Below are positions 36,562-45,398 of a DNA stretch of 64,000 nt, piece after piece; positions within the stretch are counted from its first letter, which is position 1, and each line of letters starts with the position of its first letter. The notes under the pieces were generated by a model. That model worked only from the letters and a program-made list of their open reading frames with translations, was not told the DNA's origin and ran no database searches. Source of the DNA: Croceivirga sp. (GTDB taxonomy: Bacteria; Bacteroidota; Bacteroidia; Flavobacteriales; Flavobacteriaceae); the NCBI GenBank assembly GCA_028284665.1, contig JANQRG010000033.1, forward strand, positions 62,001-126,000, given 5' to 3'. The position numbers and the translations under genes are program-made.

Positions 36562-37830
36562 TTAAGAATACGCCTTAAAAATAACACAGGCATTTACATC
36601 ACCAAAACCGAAACTGGCTTTTGCAATGATCCCGGGTGCAAATGGGATCGTTTTTTGAAGCACTTTTGAAGGATGTACATAGTTAAGGATCTCAGGATGA
36701 ATTGTTTCGCAGTTGAGTGTTCCAAAAAGCTTGTTGTGATGAAATTGTAACACCGTCCCAACACACTCCATGCTCCCTGATGCAGCGAGGCAATGTCCAA
36801 AATGTCCCTTAAAACTGTTTATAAAGGGGAATTGCTTCCCAAAAGAATCCAGTGCCTCGGCCCAATTCTCAATCTCCACAGGATCTTTGGTGGTGGCAGT
36901 AAGATGGCCATTTATGGCATCTATCTGAGCAGCAGAGATTGCTGCGCTTTCCAAGGCAGTGGTGATACAACGCTGCACGCCTTCATTATTTGCTGCCGTC
37001 ATACTTCCCTTTTTGCGTTGCCCCCCACTGTTAGTAGCTCCTCCTATGATCTCGCAATATATGGAAGCTCCTCTTTCCCTGGCGCGTTCCAGGGACTCTA
37101 GTACCAACGCCCCCGCTCCGCTACCCGGAACAAACCCTGAAGCAGTAGCGCTCATGGGCTGACTTGCCTTTTCCGGACGATCATTATAATTTCTAGGCAG
37201 GATGCGCATAGCATCAAAACCACCCCAAACATAGGGACCACTATCACTGCAACTACCCACCAGCATACACTCCGCTTTTCCGGAAGCAATACGTTCGTAT
37301 CCCATGATTACGGCCTCCGTACCCGTAGAGCAGGCCGAAGAATTCGTGGTCACCTGATTTCCTGCACCCAGCATACCTCCCAGGTAAGCACTTATCCCAC
37401 TCGCCATAGTTTGTGCCACTGCGGTACTCCCCAGACGTCGCACCGCTCCCTCATCTACTAGGTAGATCGATTCTCTGAGCTTGTCCACCCCAAGGATCCC
37501 AGTACCGAAAATAATACCGGTTCCCCAATCCGGGGTTGACCCGGATGGCGCTGCTCCTGCATCACGATAGGCATCCATCCCCGCTATAACACCATAAAAA
37601 AGTCCTGAGGATCGCAATCCTTTCAATTGCACATTGGTAAAGTAATCATTTAGATTTATACTTTCAACTTTTGGTTTTCCAGCTACTTGACAAGAAAAAT
37701 TTAGACTATGGAGTTCTTCCTGCCAGGTGATCCCTGAAATACCCTTTACGAGGGAGTCGGAAAACGCCTGGAGTCCAATACCATTCGGGGCACAAATTCC
37801 TAAACCCGTAACAACTACCCTATTTCTCAT
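36562..37830 (-). CDS. Beta-ketoacyl-ACP synthase (FabF-like)
   Basis: A 422-residue ketosynthase. The nucleophile Cys167 is in SSACSTG, the first His is in NGHLTATTKDP (His309, Leu in place of the usual Gly) and the second in KGHFGH (Lys341, His346). The catalytic set is therefore present. The NGHLTAT form is the one I recall from Bacteroidetes secondary-metabolite KSs rather than core FabF. It overlaps the dehydratase gene by 11 bases and lies 8 bases before the ACP gene. Confidence 0.92.
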   Translation of the reverse strand: MRNRVVVTGLGICAPNGIGLQAFSDSLVKGISGITWQEELHSLNFSCQVAGKPKVESINLNDYFTNVQLKGLRSSGLFYGVIAGMDAYRDAGAAPSGSTPDWGTGIIFGTGILGVDKLRESIYLVDEGAVRRLGSTAVAQTMASGISAYLGGMLGAGNQVTTNSSACSTGTEAVIMGYERIASGKAECMLVGSCSDSGPYVWGGFDAMRILPRNYNDRPEKASQPMSATASGFVPGSGAGALVLESLERARERGASIYCEIIGGATNSGGQRKKGSMTAANNEGVQRCITTALESAAISAAQIDAINGHLTATTKDPVEIENWAEALDSFGKQFPFINSFKGHFGHCLAASGSMECVGTVLQFHHNKLFGTLNCETIHPEILNYVHPSKVLQKTIPFAPGIIAKASFGFGDVNACVIFKAYS

Positions 37831-38266
37831 GTTCCGATGGTTTTAACATCCCTGAGATCTCCCCCTTACACACCAATTGGTCAAGTGTATTGGTCATTTT
37901 AACCTTACATTTTAACTTCTGAAACCTGAAATACACTTTTTCTGAAGTTACGGTGACAGTCTCACCGGGGAAGACAGGTAACAAAAACTCCATTTCCGTT
38001 TTTGTCAGCGCAATAGCAGCTTTTGACGCAACTTCCTCTCGAAACAAAAATATTCCTAAACACACTACCCCTATTTGAGCGCAACATTCTGTGAGTAGCG
38101 CTCCGGGGGTTAAGGGAAAATCCTTAAAATGCCCCCTGTAAAAGGGTAAATCATCCCGAAAGGTATATTTTCCAACAACGCTATTGGCGTCAATGTGCAT
38201 CAAGCTGTCTACAAACAAAAAAGGAGACGTATACGGCAGCCGCTGTAGTATTTGTTCTTTATCCAT
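37820..38266 (-). CDS. FabZ-like 3-hydroxyacyl-ACP dehydratase
   Basis: A 148-residue hotdog-fold dehydratase from the ATG at 38266, which overlaps the upstream stop as TAATG. His46 (RGHFKDFPLTPG) and Glu60 (LLTECCAQ) match the FabZ catalytic pair. It should remove water from 3-hydroxyacyl-ACP chains. Starts further upstream would run into the SDR gene, so 38266 is the likely one. It overlaps the ketosynthase gene by 11 bases. Confidence 0.9.
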   Translation of the reverse strand: MDKEQILQRLPYTSPFLFVDSLMHIDANSVVGKYTFRDDLPFYRGHFKDFPLTPGALLTECCAQIGVVCLGIFLFREEVASKAAIALTKTEMEFLLPVFPGETVTVTSEKVYFRFQKLKCKVKMTNTLDQLVCKGEISGMLKPSEHEK

Positions 38267-39057
38267 TATCGCAAACTTTCGCCCCCGTCCACTTTGATCA
38301 CGGTCCCGTTGATCCAATTCGCTTCAGGTAAGGTTAACAAATACACCACATTAGCTACATCTTCAGGGGTAGTCAGACGACCGAAAGGATTTCGTTTCAA
38401 GGCTTCATCTTCCAGTTTCTCGCTGGTGGGAATTTTGCGGAACGATACCGTATCCGTAACGCCCGCCTGGATACCATTCGCCCGAAGTCCTGCCTCAGCA
38501 AATTCCAGGGCAATACTTCGAAGTATTGCCTCAAGAGCTGCTTTGGCCGCCCCAACAGCGGCATAATACGGCGACGGTTTGGTACTCCCTTCGCTTGTAA
38601 AAGCAAGTATGCGGGCATCAGGGGTAAGCATATTCCTGGCAACCAATATTGCGGTCCATTCGTACAAATTTACTGCCATTGCCTCCAGCGTAAGAATAAA
38701 ATCTGAACGCTCTAACAAGGGTACATCCTTTGCGTACATAGGTTTTACATTACCACGCGCAATACTGTGTACTACAACCTTGATTTTTTGAGTACCGAAG
38801 GCCTCTTCTATTTCCGAAACGATCTCATCCTGTTTTTCGCTGTTGGTAGCATCTTTATTGAACGTCAGTACATTAGCTCCGTTGTTACGGATAGTAGCAA
38901 ACGCGTCTTCTATTGCTGGTAACGCATTTCTTCTATCCCTATGCACTACACAAAGATCGTAGCCTTCAGCGGCCAGTTTTTTCGCAGTAGCCAGCCCCAA
39001 ACCACTACTTCCCCCTAAGATCAGGGCGATCTCCTTTTCTTTGCGCGTAGCTACCAT
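38266..39057 (-). CDS. SDR reductase, FabI/FabL-like (Yx6K)
   Basis: A 263-residue short-chain dehydrogenase: nucleotide motif GGSSGLG (15-21), HSIA (97-100) and a Tyr165-x6-Lys172 active site, the spacing of enoyl-ACP reductases (FabI/FabL), not the Yx3K of FabG. It would saturate trans-2-enoyl chains made by the dehydratase. The operon shows no separate FabG, so the keto-reduction may come from primary metabolism or from this enzyme. Overlaps the T3PKS gene by 7 bases and the dehydratase by 1. Confidence 0.85.
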   Translation of the reverse strand: MVATRKEKEIALILGGSSGLGLATAKKLAAEGYDLCVVHRDRRNALPAIEDAFATIRNNGANVLTFNKDATNSEKQDEIVSEIEEAFGTQKIKVVVHSIARGNVKPMYAKDVPLLERSDFILTLEAMAVNLYEWTAILVARNMLTPDARILAFTSEGSTKPSPYYAAVGAAKAALEAILRSIALEFAEAGLRANGIQAGVTDTVSFRKIPTSEKLEDEALKRNPFGRLTTPEDVANVVYLLTLPEANWINGTVIKVDGGESLR

Positions 39058-40106
39058 TCAATTAAAACCCTTTGTGCGGAAAATCCGGGGCCAAAACTCA
39101 GGATAAGTCCCTGCTCCCCATTAGAAATCTCCTTGTTTAGAAAGCGTTCCAAAACATATAATACCGTGACACTACTCATATTACCAAACTGCTTTAAAAC
39201 TTGTCGGGTATCGTCTATGGTTTTTCCCATTTCCCCAAACAATTCCTCTACGGTTTGTACAATTTTTTTTCCGCCCGGATGAAAAATAAGGTGGTGTACT
39301 TTTTCCATAGCGGAGCCAAGCTGTTTTAGGAAGGGATAGGTCAATTTTGGGAAATGGGTGGCAATCATTTTGGGCACATCGGGATCCAGGATCATTTTAA
39401 GGCCCGTATTCGTCAGATCAAACCCCATAAGATGGGTAGCGTCAAAAAAATGATACATCCCTTCTCCGAGGATCTTTGGCCCCTCATCGGCAGGGTCTGA
39501 TGAGAGTAGTACACAAGCAGCCCCATCACCGAAAATGGCGGCGCTTACCATATTGGCCATTGAGTAATCATTCAACTGAAAAGTAGCCGTAGGACTTTCC
39601 ACAGCAACCACGGCAGCGCGCTTTCCCGGGTTTGCCCTTAAAAAGTTAGCCGCATAGATCATACCGGAGACTCCGGCAGCACAACCCATTTCCGTAACCG
39701 GAAGCCGAACAATATCTTGTCGTAGCCGCAGGGAATTTACCAAATAGGCATCCAGGGAGGGAATCATTATCCCTGTACAACTTACGGTTATGATGTAATC
39801 CAGGCTATTGGGTTCCCATTGCTGTTCTGCTAAGGCCGACTTCAATGCAGCACATCCCAATTCCTTCACCCCTTCAACGTAGATGTCGTTTTTTTGCTCA
39901 AAAGAAGTTGCGGTGAAAACATCTTCAATAGACATGATCCCGAATCGTTTTTCCACCCCGGCACCTTCAAAGATCTTAACCACTTTTCTACGATAGCGAT
40001 CATCCTGACCCGATAGCCACATATTGATATACGGGATAATCTGCTCCGTAGTTCTGCTAAAAGGAGGTAGCGCCTTAGCCACGCCTATAATTTTTGCATC
40101 TGTCAT
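39051..40106 (-). CDS. Type III polyketide synthase
   Basis: A chalcone-synthase-like enzyme of 351 residues from the ATG at 40106 (a TTG three codons upstream is also open). The triad is complete: Cys142 in EMGCAAGV, His276 in FHPGGKK and Asn309 in GNMSSVTV. The C-terminal GFGPG box reads SFGPGFSA, also standard. Type III PKSs extend an acyl starter with malonyl-CoA and cyclise it to resorcinol, phloroglucinol or pyrone. FabH is excluded by the GNMSS and GPGF boxes. The neighbouring fatty-acid-like genes suggest a fatty acyl starter. Confidence 0.93.
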   Translation of the reverse strand: MTDAKIIGVAKALPPFSRTTEQIIPYINMWLSGQDDRYRRKVVKIFEGAGVEKRFGIMSIEDVFTATSFEQKNDIYVEGVKELGCAALKSALAEQQWEPNSLDYIITVSCTGIMIPSLDAYLVNSLRLRQDIVRLPVTEMGCAAGVSGMIYAANFLRANPGKRAAVVAVESPTATFQLNDYSMANMVSAAIFGDGAACVLLSSDPADEGPKILGEGMYHFFDATHLMGFDLTNTGLKMILDPDVPKMIATHFPKLTYPFLKQLGSAMEKVHHLIFHPGGKKIVQTVEELFGEMGKTIDDTRQVLKQFGNMSSVTVLYVLERFLNKEISNGEQGLILSFGPGFSAQRVLIEW

Positions 40107-40118
40107 TATATCCAATTA

Positions 40119-40817
40119 TCAACCCGGCTGAATGATCCATAGATACCGAAACGCCAGTTTCCATTGTATTTCGTGCAAATACCCTTTCATAGCCCTTGCC
40201 CAGTGCTCCAATTCATATCTGCGAAATCCCCTTCTTATCGAAACCAAACCGTCATTTTTGGCTACAGGAGAGCTTAAAAAGAGAAAGCTAAAGGCTTTGA
40301 ACAGAAAGTGTGCTGTAGCGTTGCGTTCCAGATCATTAATGATCACCCCGACATTTGCTATTTCCGTAAATCTTTTTAAAAACCGGGGAATTTGCGTTTC
40401 TTCAAGATGATGAAGCATCAAAGTACAAATCAAAATATCACATTCCAGGTCAGATGCCGTTAGCACATCCAAATTTCGATAGGTAATATTCGGAAAACGT
40501 TGGGATTCCTGCTCGGCAATATCCAGGATGTTATTATTGATGTCCACTCCAACGAAATCAACACGTATCCCTTCTTTTTGAAGTCCTTCAGCCAGCTGCC
40601 GAAGCATAAAACCATCCCCGCAACCAACATCTAAAATCGTATACGATTTTTTTGGGTTGTTTTTCATAAGTCGGGCAACCGCTTTTTTCGTAATAGCCAC
40701 TCCGCCCAGCCACAAGTTGCAACGATTAATATCTAAAAGCGCTTCTCTCAGCTCCCTCTTGCCAAGATCAGGAGCATCCATTAGTTCTAATTCCGTACTT
40801 CGGATAGAAATATCCAT
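40119..40817 (-). CDS. SAM-dependent methyltransferase
   Basis: A 232-residue class I methyltransferase from the ATG at 40817, which forms TAATG with the stop of the upstream oxidoreductase gene. SAM motif I is LDVGCGDG (62-69), followed by FVGVDI and a LHHLEE post-motif. Its C-terminal part is hydrophobic, fitting a lipid substrate. In the operon it should O- or C-methylate the polyketide product, as in the Streptomyces srs operon where a methyltransferase follows the T3PKS. Confidence 0.9.
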   Translation of the reverse strand: MDISIRSTELELMDAPDLGKRELREALLDINRCNLWLGGVAITKKAVARLMKNNPKKSYTILDVGCGDGFMLRQLAEGLQKEGIRVDFVGVDINNNILDIAEQESQRFPNITYRNLDVLTASDLECDILICTLMLHHLEETQIPRFLKRFTEIANVGVIINDLERNATAHFLFKAFSFLFLSSPVAKNDGLVSIRRGFRRYELEHWARAMKGYLHEIQWKLAFRYLWIIQPG

Positions 40818-41941
40818 TACACTAAGATAGGTTTTCCATGGGTACGTTGAACTATGGTCCGGATGATTTTTTTGTGATTTGCCAGAGTACCAAATGCCCA
40901 TTTTGTGATATTTGGATGCAAAAGGATTTCCTGTAACTGCCTACCATAGAACAGCCGGGTGCTAAAGTGCTGCTTCCATTGCCGTATGTACTCTCGTTCC
41001 ATGTCTGAGCGCTGATATGTTGATTCGGTAAGAAATCTAAGTGCGCAATCCGAAGCTAATTTGCCTGCATGGATCGCCATGGCCATTCCGTTTCCGCACA
41101 AAGGGTGTATTAGCCCTGCGGTGTCACCACTCATTAGCACATGGTTTTCTACGGGTTTCTTTTTAGCAAAAGAAATCTGAGCGATACTCAACGGCTTCTT
41201 AAACCTGGGAACAGCCTGGGTCAAAAAGTGTCTCAAATTTGGATTCTGCCCAACCACCTGATCATTAAAGGCTGCAATATTGCCATAGGATCTAAAACTC
41301 TTATAATTGGCCAAATAGCAAAAATTAACGGCCCCTTGCTCTGTCATGGACAACCCTCCATATCCTCCAGGAAAAGCGTGTAAGGCTACCTGATTTTCCG
41401 GAAAATCCTGGTAATCATAATGGCATTTTACGCCTAACCACGGTGATTTTTGTGCTATGAACGAGCGATTCATGGATTTATCCAGGTTGCTGCGTTTTCC
41501 GTAGGAACCAATAACTACTTTTGCCGTATACTGCCCTTTGGACGTACGGATGTCATAGTGCTCCTGCTGATACGTGATTTCCAATACCGTTTCGAACCTA
41601 AAAACGACACCGGCAGCTTTTGCCAAATTAAAAAGTGCTTGATCCAGTGCAAAACGACTTATCCCAAATCCTCCCAGGGGAAGTTTGGTTTCCAGACGTC
41701 TGCCGTTGATATCGCTTACGACCAGGGTGTCTATTTCTTTTGGGGCTAGTTGGTTTAAATCCAGCCCTAAGTGCTCCAGAAAAGGTCGCACCTCATTGGA
41801 AACATATTCTCCACACACTTTGTGATTGGGATAGGTATTCTTTTCGATCAGCGTTACCGGGATGCCGGACTTTGCCAAACAAAGCGCTGCCGTCAGGCCC
41901 GCTAATCCCCCTCCAACAATACACACATCTATCTTTTCCAC
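40817..41941 (-). CDS. FAD-dependent oxidoreductase (geranylgeranyl-reductase-like)
   Basis: A flavoprotein of about 374 residues with the Rossmann FAD motif VGGGLAGLTAAL near the start, an ADP-binding EKNTYPNHKVCGE (second cysteine region typical of geranylgeranyl-reductase-like enzymes) and the FAD-ribityl motif SGDTAGLIHPLCGNGMAMAI. GTG at 41941 is chosen because an open frame further upstream (TTG 41968) lies inside the T run of a terminator. It could reduce or hydroxylate the polyketide. It is the first gene of the operon. Confidence 0.85.
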   Translation of the reverse strand: MEKIDVCIVGGGLAGLTAALCLAKSGIPVTLIEKNTYPNHKVCGEYVSNEVRPFLEHLGLDLNQLAPKEIDTLVVSDINGRRLETKLPLGGFGISRFALDQALFNLAKAAGVVFRFETVLEITYQQEHYDIRTSKGQYTAKVVIGSYGKRSNLDKSMNRSFIAQKSPWLGVKCHYDYQDFPENQVALHAFPGGYGGLSMTEQGAVNFCYLANYKSFRSYGNIAAFNDQVVGQNPNLRHFLTQAVPRFKKPLSIAQISFAKKKPVENHVLMSGDTAGLIHPLCGNGMAMAIHAGKLASDCALRFLTESTYQRSDMEREYIRQWKQHFSTRLFYGRQLQEILLHPNITKWAFGTLANHKKIIRTIVQRTHGKPILV

Positions 41942-41963
41942 CAACCTAAGATAGTAGATTATA

Positions 41964-41995
41964 AACAAAAAAGCCCGGGAGTTTTTCCCGGGCTT
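41964..41995 (-). terminator. Intrinsic terminator of the OmpA gene
   Basis: On the minus strand, AAGCCCGGGA / TCCCGGGCTT (10 bp) with a GTTTT-type loop is followed by TTTTTTGTTT. It lies only about 22 bases before the GTG start of the PKS operon, so the operon promoter must overlap it or the operon is fed by read-through from the OmpA gene. Confidence 0.88.
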
Positions 41996-42031
41996 CCTAG
42001 GTTTTATCCGCTTAAAACAAGTGAAAATGCC

Positions 42032-42721
42032 CTAGCCTTTCGTGTTATCGTAGGCTTCTTGTTTCAGGTCATCGCTAGCAACAATAGCCAATTCTACACG
42101 CCTGTTTTTTGCCTTTCCTTCGGAGGTCTCATTGCTGGCACGTGGTTGTGTTTCCCCATACCATTTTGTAGTAAATCGATTGGCAGCGATACCCTTGCTG
42201 ATCAGATATTGCGTTACCGATTCTGCACGCTGTTGGGACAAATTCCAGTTGTATTCTTCTGAACCGGCACTATCTGTGTGACCTTCAACCAAAACATTGG
42301 ATTTTGGATATTCGTTAAAGATGTCTGCCAGCTTATCAAGCGTAACAGCCGAGGAGCCTTTAACATCAGACTTGTTGGTGTCGAAGAAGACTCCTGCATC
42401 CTGAGTGAAGGTAACATTGATACCTTCTCCAACACGTTGCACTTCAGCGCCGGGAATTTCCTCTTCAATGCGCTCTGCCTGGCGATCCATTCTACTTCCA
42501 ATGTACCCCCCTGCAGCACCACCTACAACTGCACCGATTATGGCACCCAAAGCGGTATTGCCTTTACCAACATTATTCCCAATTACCCCGCCGATTACTG
42601 CACCGCCTGTCGCACCAATGGCCCCGCCTTTTTGAGCATTATTCGCATTTTTAATAGCATTACAACTTAGCAACAGGGATAGGGCCATTGCAATAGAAAC
42701 TGTCTTTTTTAGTGTTTTCAT
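42032..42721 (-). CDS. OmpA-family lipoprotein with glycine zipper
   Basis: A 229-residue lipoprotein (lipobox LLLSC, Cys20). A Gly/Ala-rich segment (about 32-78, GGAIGATGGAVIGGVIG and a second zipper) is typical of YMGG-type anchors. The C-terminal OmpA domain has the peptidoglycan-binding motif GHTDSAGSEEYNWNLSQQRA and ends with NRRVEL. It ties the outer membrane to peptidoglycan. It ends with a strong terminator. Confidence 0.92.
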   Translation of the reverse strand: MKTLKKTVSIAMALSLLLSCNAIKNANNAQKGGAIGATGGAVIGGVIGNNVGKGNTALGAIIGAVVGGAAGGYIGSRMDRQAERIEEEIPGAEVQRVGEGINVTFTQDAGVFFDTNKSDVKGSSAVTLDKLADIFNEYPKSNVLVEGHTDSAGSEEYNWNLSQQRAESVTQYLISKGIAANRFTTKWYGETQPRASNETSEGKAKNRRVELAIVASDDLKQEAYDNTKG

Positions 42722-42727
42722 TATCTC

Positions 42728-43213
42728 TTATTTTCTTGAAAATTCATAAACCAGGGTTACTACTTCGCCATCTACATTGGCATTTGAACGTAGCACCATA
42801 TTTTGTTCCGTGAGGCTGGAAATGTTAAAGCGGTATCCTTTCCCTCCGGAAATGTCTTTATACTTCTCATCAATGAATTTAAACTGGAGTTGGCTACTGT
42901 AGTTCTGCTGGGGCTCTACTACCGACCATCGAAAACGTCGGTCCCCTCCCTGACATAGGGTGCCGGAAGCTATAGTATACCTCCCTGTGCTATTATTATC
43001 CCGAAAGAACCATTCACTTCCTTCAAAACAAATGTCACGCGCATCATCAAAGAGTACTGCTTGAAAATTTCCCGGGTTGTTTTCATACGAAATATTGTCT
43101 AAGGTCCAGGTACCGCTGAATATATTTCGCTGTGTTCGCGCCGACTTACTGACGGTGCAGGACCAAAGCAGGCAAAGCATTGCCAGCATAAGAATATTGG
43201 ATCTTGTTTTCAT
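42728..43213 (-). CDS. Lipocalin-like lipoprotein
   Basis: A 161-residue lipoprotein (lipobox LLWSC) with a lipocalin-type beta barrel: FSGTWTLDNIS near the start, then strands with many aromatics and ending ALVYEF-like. Substrates of such small Bacteroidetes lipocalins are not known. It starts 6 bases before the OmpA gene start in transcription order and likely shares its transcript. Confidence 0.75.
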   Translation of the reverse strand: MKTRSNILMLAMLCLLWSCTVSKSARTQRNIFSGTWTLDNISYENNPGNFQAVLFDDARDICFEGSEWFFRDNNSTGRYTIASGTLCQGGDRRFRWSVVEPQQNYSSQLQFKFIDEKYKDISGGKGYRFNISSLTEQNMVLRSNANVDGEVVTLVYEFSRK

Positions 43214-43340
43214 AAAATTCAGATTAGTTTTTTGAATATACGTAGCAAACTCTTTTTTTGACGTCGTCCAGTGTCTTTTTAATAGTAAAATTCGCTAAAA
43301 GACCGCGATTGATTCATGCAAGGTTGGGAAAAGCCAGGTT

Positions 43341-45317
43341 TTAGTACGCCAGAAGCTCGAGAAGCTCCTTCTCGAACCGCGCTTTGGGCAAAAAATGTTT
43401 TTCCAGGTTTTTAGCAAAAGGCACGGGAGTCTCCAGGCTTCCAACGCGTCTTACCGGAGCGTCCAGATATTCAAAACAATGCTCCATTACCAGTGCTGAT
43501 ATATCGCTCGCCACACCTCCAAAAAGGGTGTCTTCCTGCAATATAATTAGCTTTCCCGTTTTTTGTACGGATTGGTATACTTGTTCAATATCTAAAGGCA
43601 TTAAGGTTCTCAAATCAATCAGGTCTGCCCCAATAGTGGTATGCTTGTCCAATAGTTCCATGGCCCAATGCACTCCGGCACCATAGGTCACTATAGAAAT
43701 AGCTGCTCCTTCCCTTACCAAATTAGCTTTACCCAAGGGTATCGTATAGTAATCCGTAGGAACTTCCCCATAGACGCTGCGATACAAGCCTTTATGTTCA
43801 AAGAACATTACCGGGTTAGGATCGTTAATACTAGCTGCCAAAAGCCCTTTGGCATCTTCCGGGAATGCCGGGTATACCACTTTAAGGCCAGGGGTCTTGG
43901 TGAACCAGGCCTCATTGGTCTGTGAGTGGAACGGACCGGCCCCTACCCCTGCCCCACAGGGCATTCGTATTACCACATCCGCATTTTGGCCCCATCGGTA
44001 ATGTACTTTTGCCAGATAGTTTACGATAGGATTGAAACCACTACTCACAAAATCCCCAAATTGCATTTCTACTACGGACTTCACTTCTTTTATGGAAAGT
44101 CCCATGGCCGTGGAGATAATGATGGATTCGCAAATAGGGGTATTACGTACACGGCTCTTGCCAAATTCTTTAGTAAACCCCTCTGTGATCTTAAAAACCC
44201 CGCCATATTCAGCGATATCCTGCCCCATAATGATCAAATCATCATAGCGCTGCATGGACTGTTGTAACCCTTCGGAAATGGCATCTACCAAGCGTATGTT
44301 TTTAGTATTTTCATTGGGACTAATATGCTCATTGTTATGATTTTGAAAAACATCATCTAACTCAGTGCTTAAATCAAATTCAGGATCCGCAGCAGCAAAA
44401 GCAATTTCCAGGTTGGCATTGATTTCCGTAATAATCTCGGCTTTAACCTTATCAATCCACTGCTGGTCTATTACCCCTTTTTTTAACAGAAAAGCCTCAT
44501 AATTTGCTATAGGATCCTTGACAGCCCACTGTTTCATCAATTTCTCCGGGACGTATTTTGTTCCACTAGCTTCTTCATGGCCCCGCATTCGGAATGTTTT
44601 GAATTCCAAAAGTACAGGACGTGGACGCTTACGTAGCGACTGACATAGCTCGTGGATCTTGGTGTACACTTCCAGGATGTTGTTGCCATTAATAACCCGG
44701 CCTTCCATGCCGTACCCTTTGGCCCTGTCTGCCAAATCCTCGCAGTTATACTGCTCTTTGGATGGTGTAGATAGTCCGTAACCATTGTTTTCAACACAGA
44801 ACAGTACCGGGAGGTTCCACACCGAAGCCACATTGAGGGCTTCGTGAAAATCCCCCTCACTGGTTGCTCCTTCTCCCGTGAAAACAGCTGTAACCCTGCG
44901 CTTCCTCCCCAAAACATCCGCTAGCGCTATTCCGTTGGCCACCCCCAATTGAGGCCCCAAATGTGAGATCATACCCACTATTTTATGCTCCTGGCTACCG
45001 AAATGAAAACTTCTATCTCTTCCGTTGGTAAAGCCATTTGCTTTCCCTTGCCATTGCGCAAACAGACGGTCTAAAGGAACATTTCGGGTAGTAAAAACAC
45101 CCAGGTTGCGATGCATGGGCAGTACATATTCCGAAGGTTTCAATGCTTTGGTTACCCCAACGGCAATAGCCTCCTGCCCGATTCCACTAAACCATTTGGA
45201 TATCCTGCCTTGCCGCAACAAAATCAGCATCTTTTCTTCGATCATCCGGGGTTTAAGCATTCCCTCATACAGCTCGATCAGTGTCTTATGGTCAAGATTC
45301 CCAATATGGTAGCGCAT
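43341..45317 (-). CDS. 2-oxoacid dehydrogenase E1, fused alpha/beta subunits
   Basis: A 658-residue fusion: E1 alpha (1-330) with thiamine-diphosphate motif GEG-x25-ENN (148-178), then E1 beta (about 340-658) with the usual IVNYLAK and PAFPEDAKGLL segments. It decarboxylates a 2-oxoacid (branched-chain or pyruvate) for an E2/E3 complex whose genes are not in the window. Fused alpha/beta E1 is common in Flavobacteriaceae. Start ATG MRYHIGNLD. Confidence 0.9.
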   Translation of the reverse strand: MRYHIGNLDHKTLIELYEGMLKPRMIEEKMLILLRQGRISKWFSGIGQEAIAVGVTKALKPSEYVLPMHRNLGVFTTRNVPLDRLFAQWQGKANGFTNGRDRSFHFGSQEHKIVGMISHLGPQLGVANGIALADVLGRKRRVTAVFTGEGATSEGDFHEALNVASVWNLPVLFCVENNGYGLSTPSKEQYNCEDLADRAKGYGMEGRVINGNNILEVYTKIHELCQSLRKRPRPVLLEFKTFRMRGHEEASGTKYVPEKLMKQWAVKDPIANYEAFLLKKGVIDQQWIDKVKAEIITEINANLEIAFAAADPEFDLSTELDDVFQNHNNEHISPNENTKNIRLVDAISEGLQQSMQRYDDLIIMGQDIAEYGGVFKITEGFTKEFGKSRVRNTPICESIIISTAMGLSIKEVKSVVEMQFGDFVSSGFNPIVNYLAKVHYRWGQNADVVIRMPCGAGVGAGPFHSQTNEAWFTKTPGLKVVYPAFPEDAKGLLAASINDPNPVMFFEHKGLYRSVYGEVPTDYYTIPLGKANLVREGAAISIVTYGAGVHWAMELLDKHTTIGADLIDLRTLMPLDIEQVYQSVQKTGKLIILQEDTLFGGVASDISALVMEHCFEYLDAPVRRVGSLETPVPFAKNLEKHFLPKARFEKELLELLAY

Positions 45318-45398
45318 GGTGTTGGCTTTGAAGCGGGGTAAAAGTAGTAAAAAGCCAAAGATTACGTACTTTTGAGAGCGCCTTTTAAATTCAGAGAC

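Noticed and set aside
39051-40106. FabH-type ketoacyl synthase III
   Set aside because: The Cys-His-Asn triad is shared, but the GNMSS and GPGF boxes and overall plan fit chalcone-synthase-like type III PKS.
36296-42721. Flexirubin or aryl-polyene type cluster
   Set aside because: A ketosynthase, dehydratase, ACP and SDR are present, but the many KS/acyltransferase genes and the ammonia-lyase of such clusters are missing, and a true type III PKS is present.
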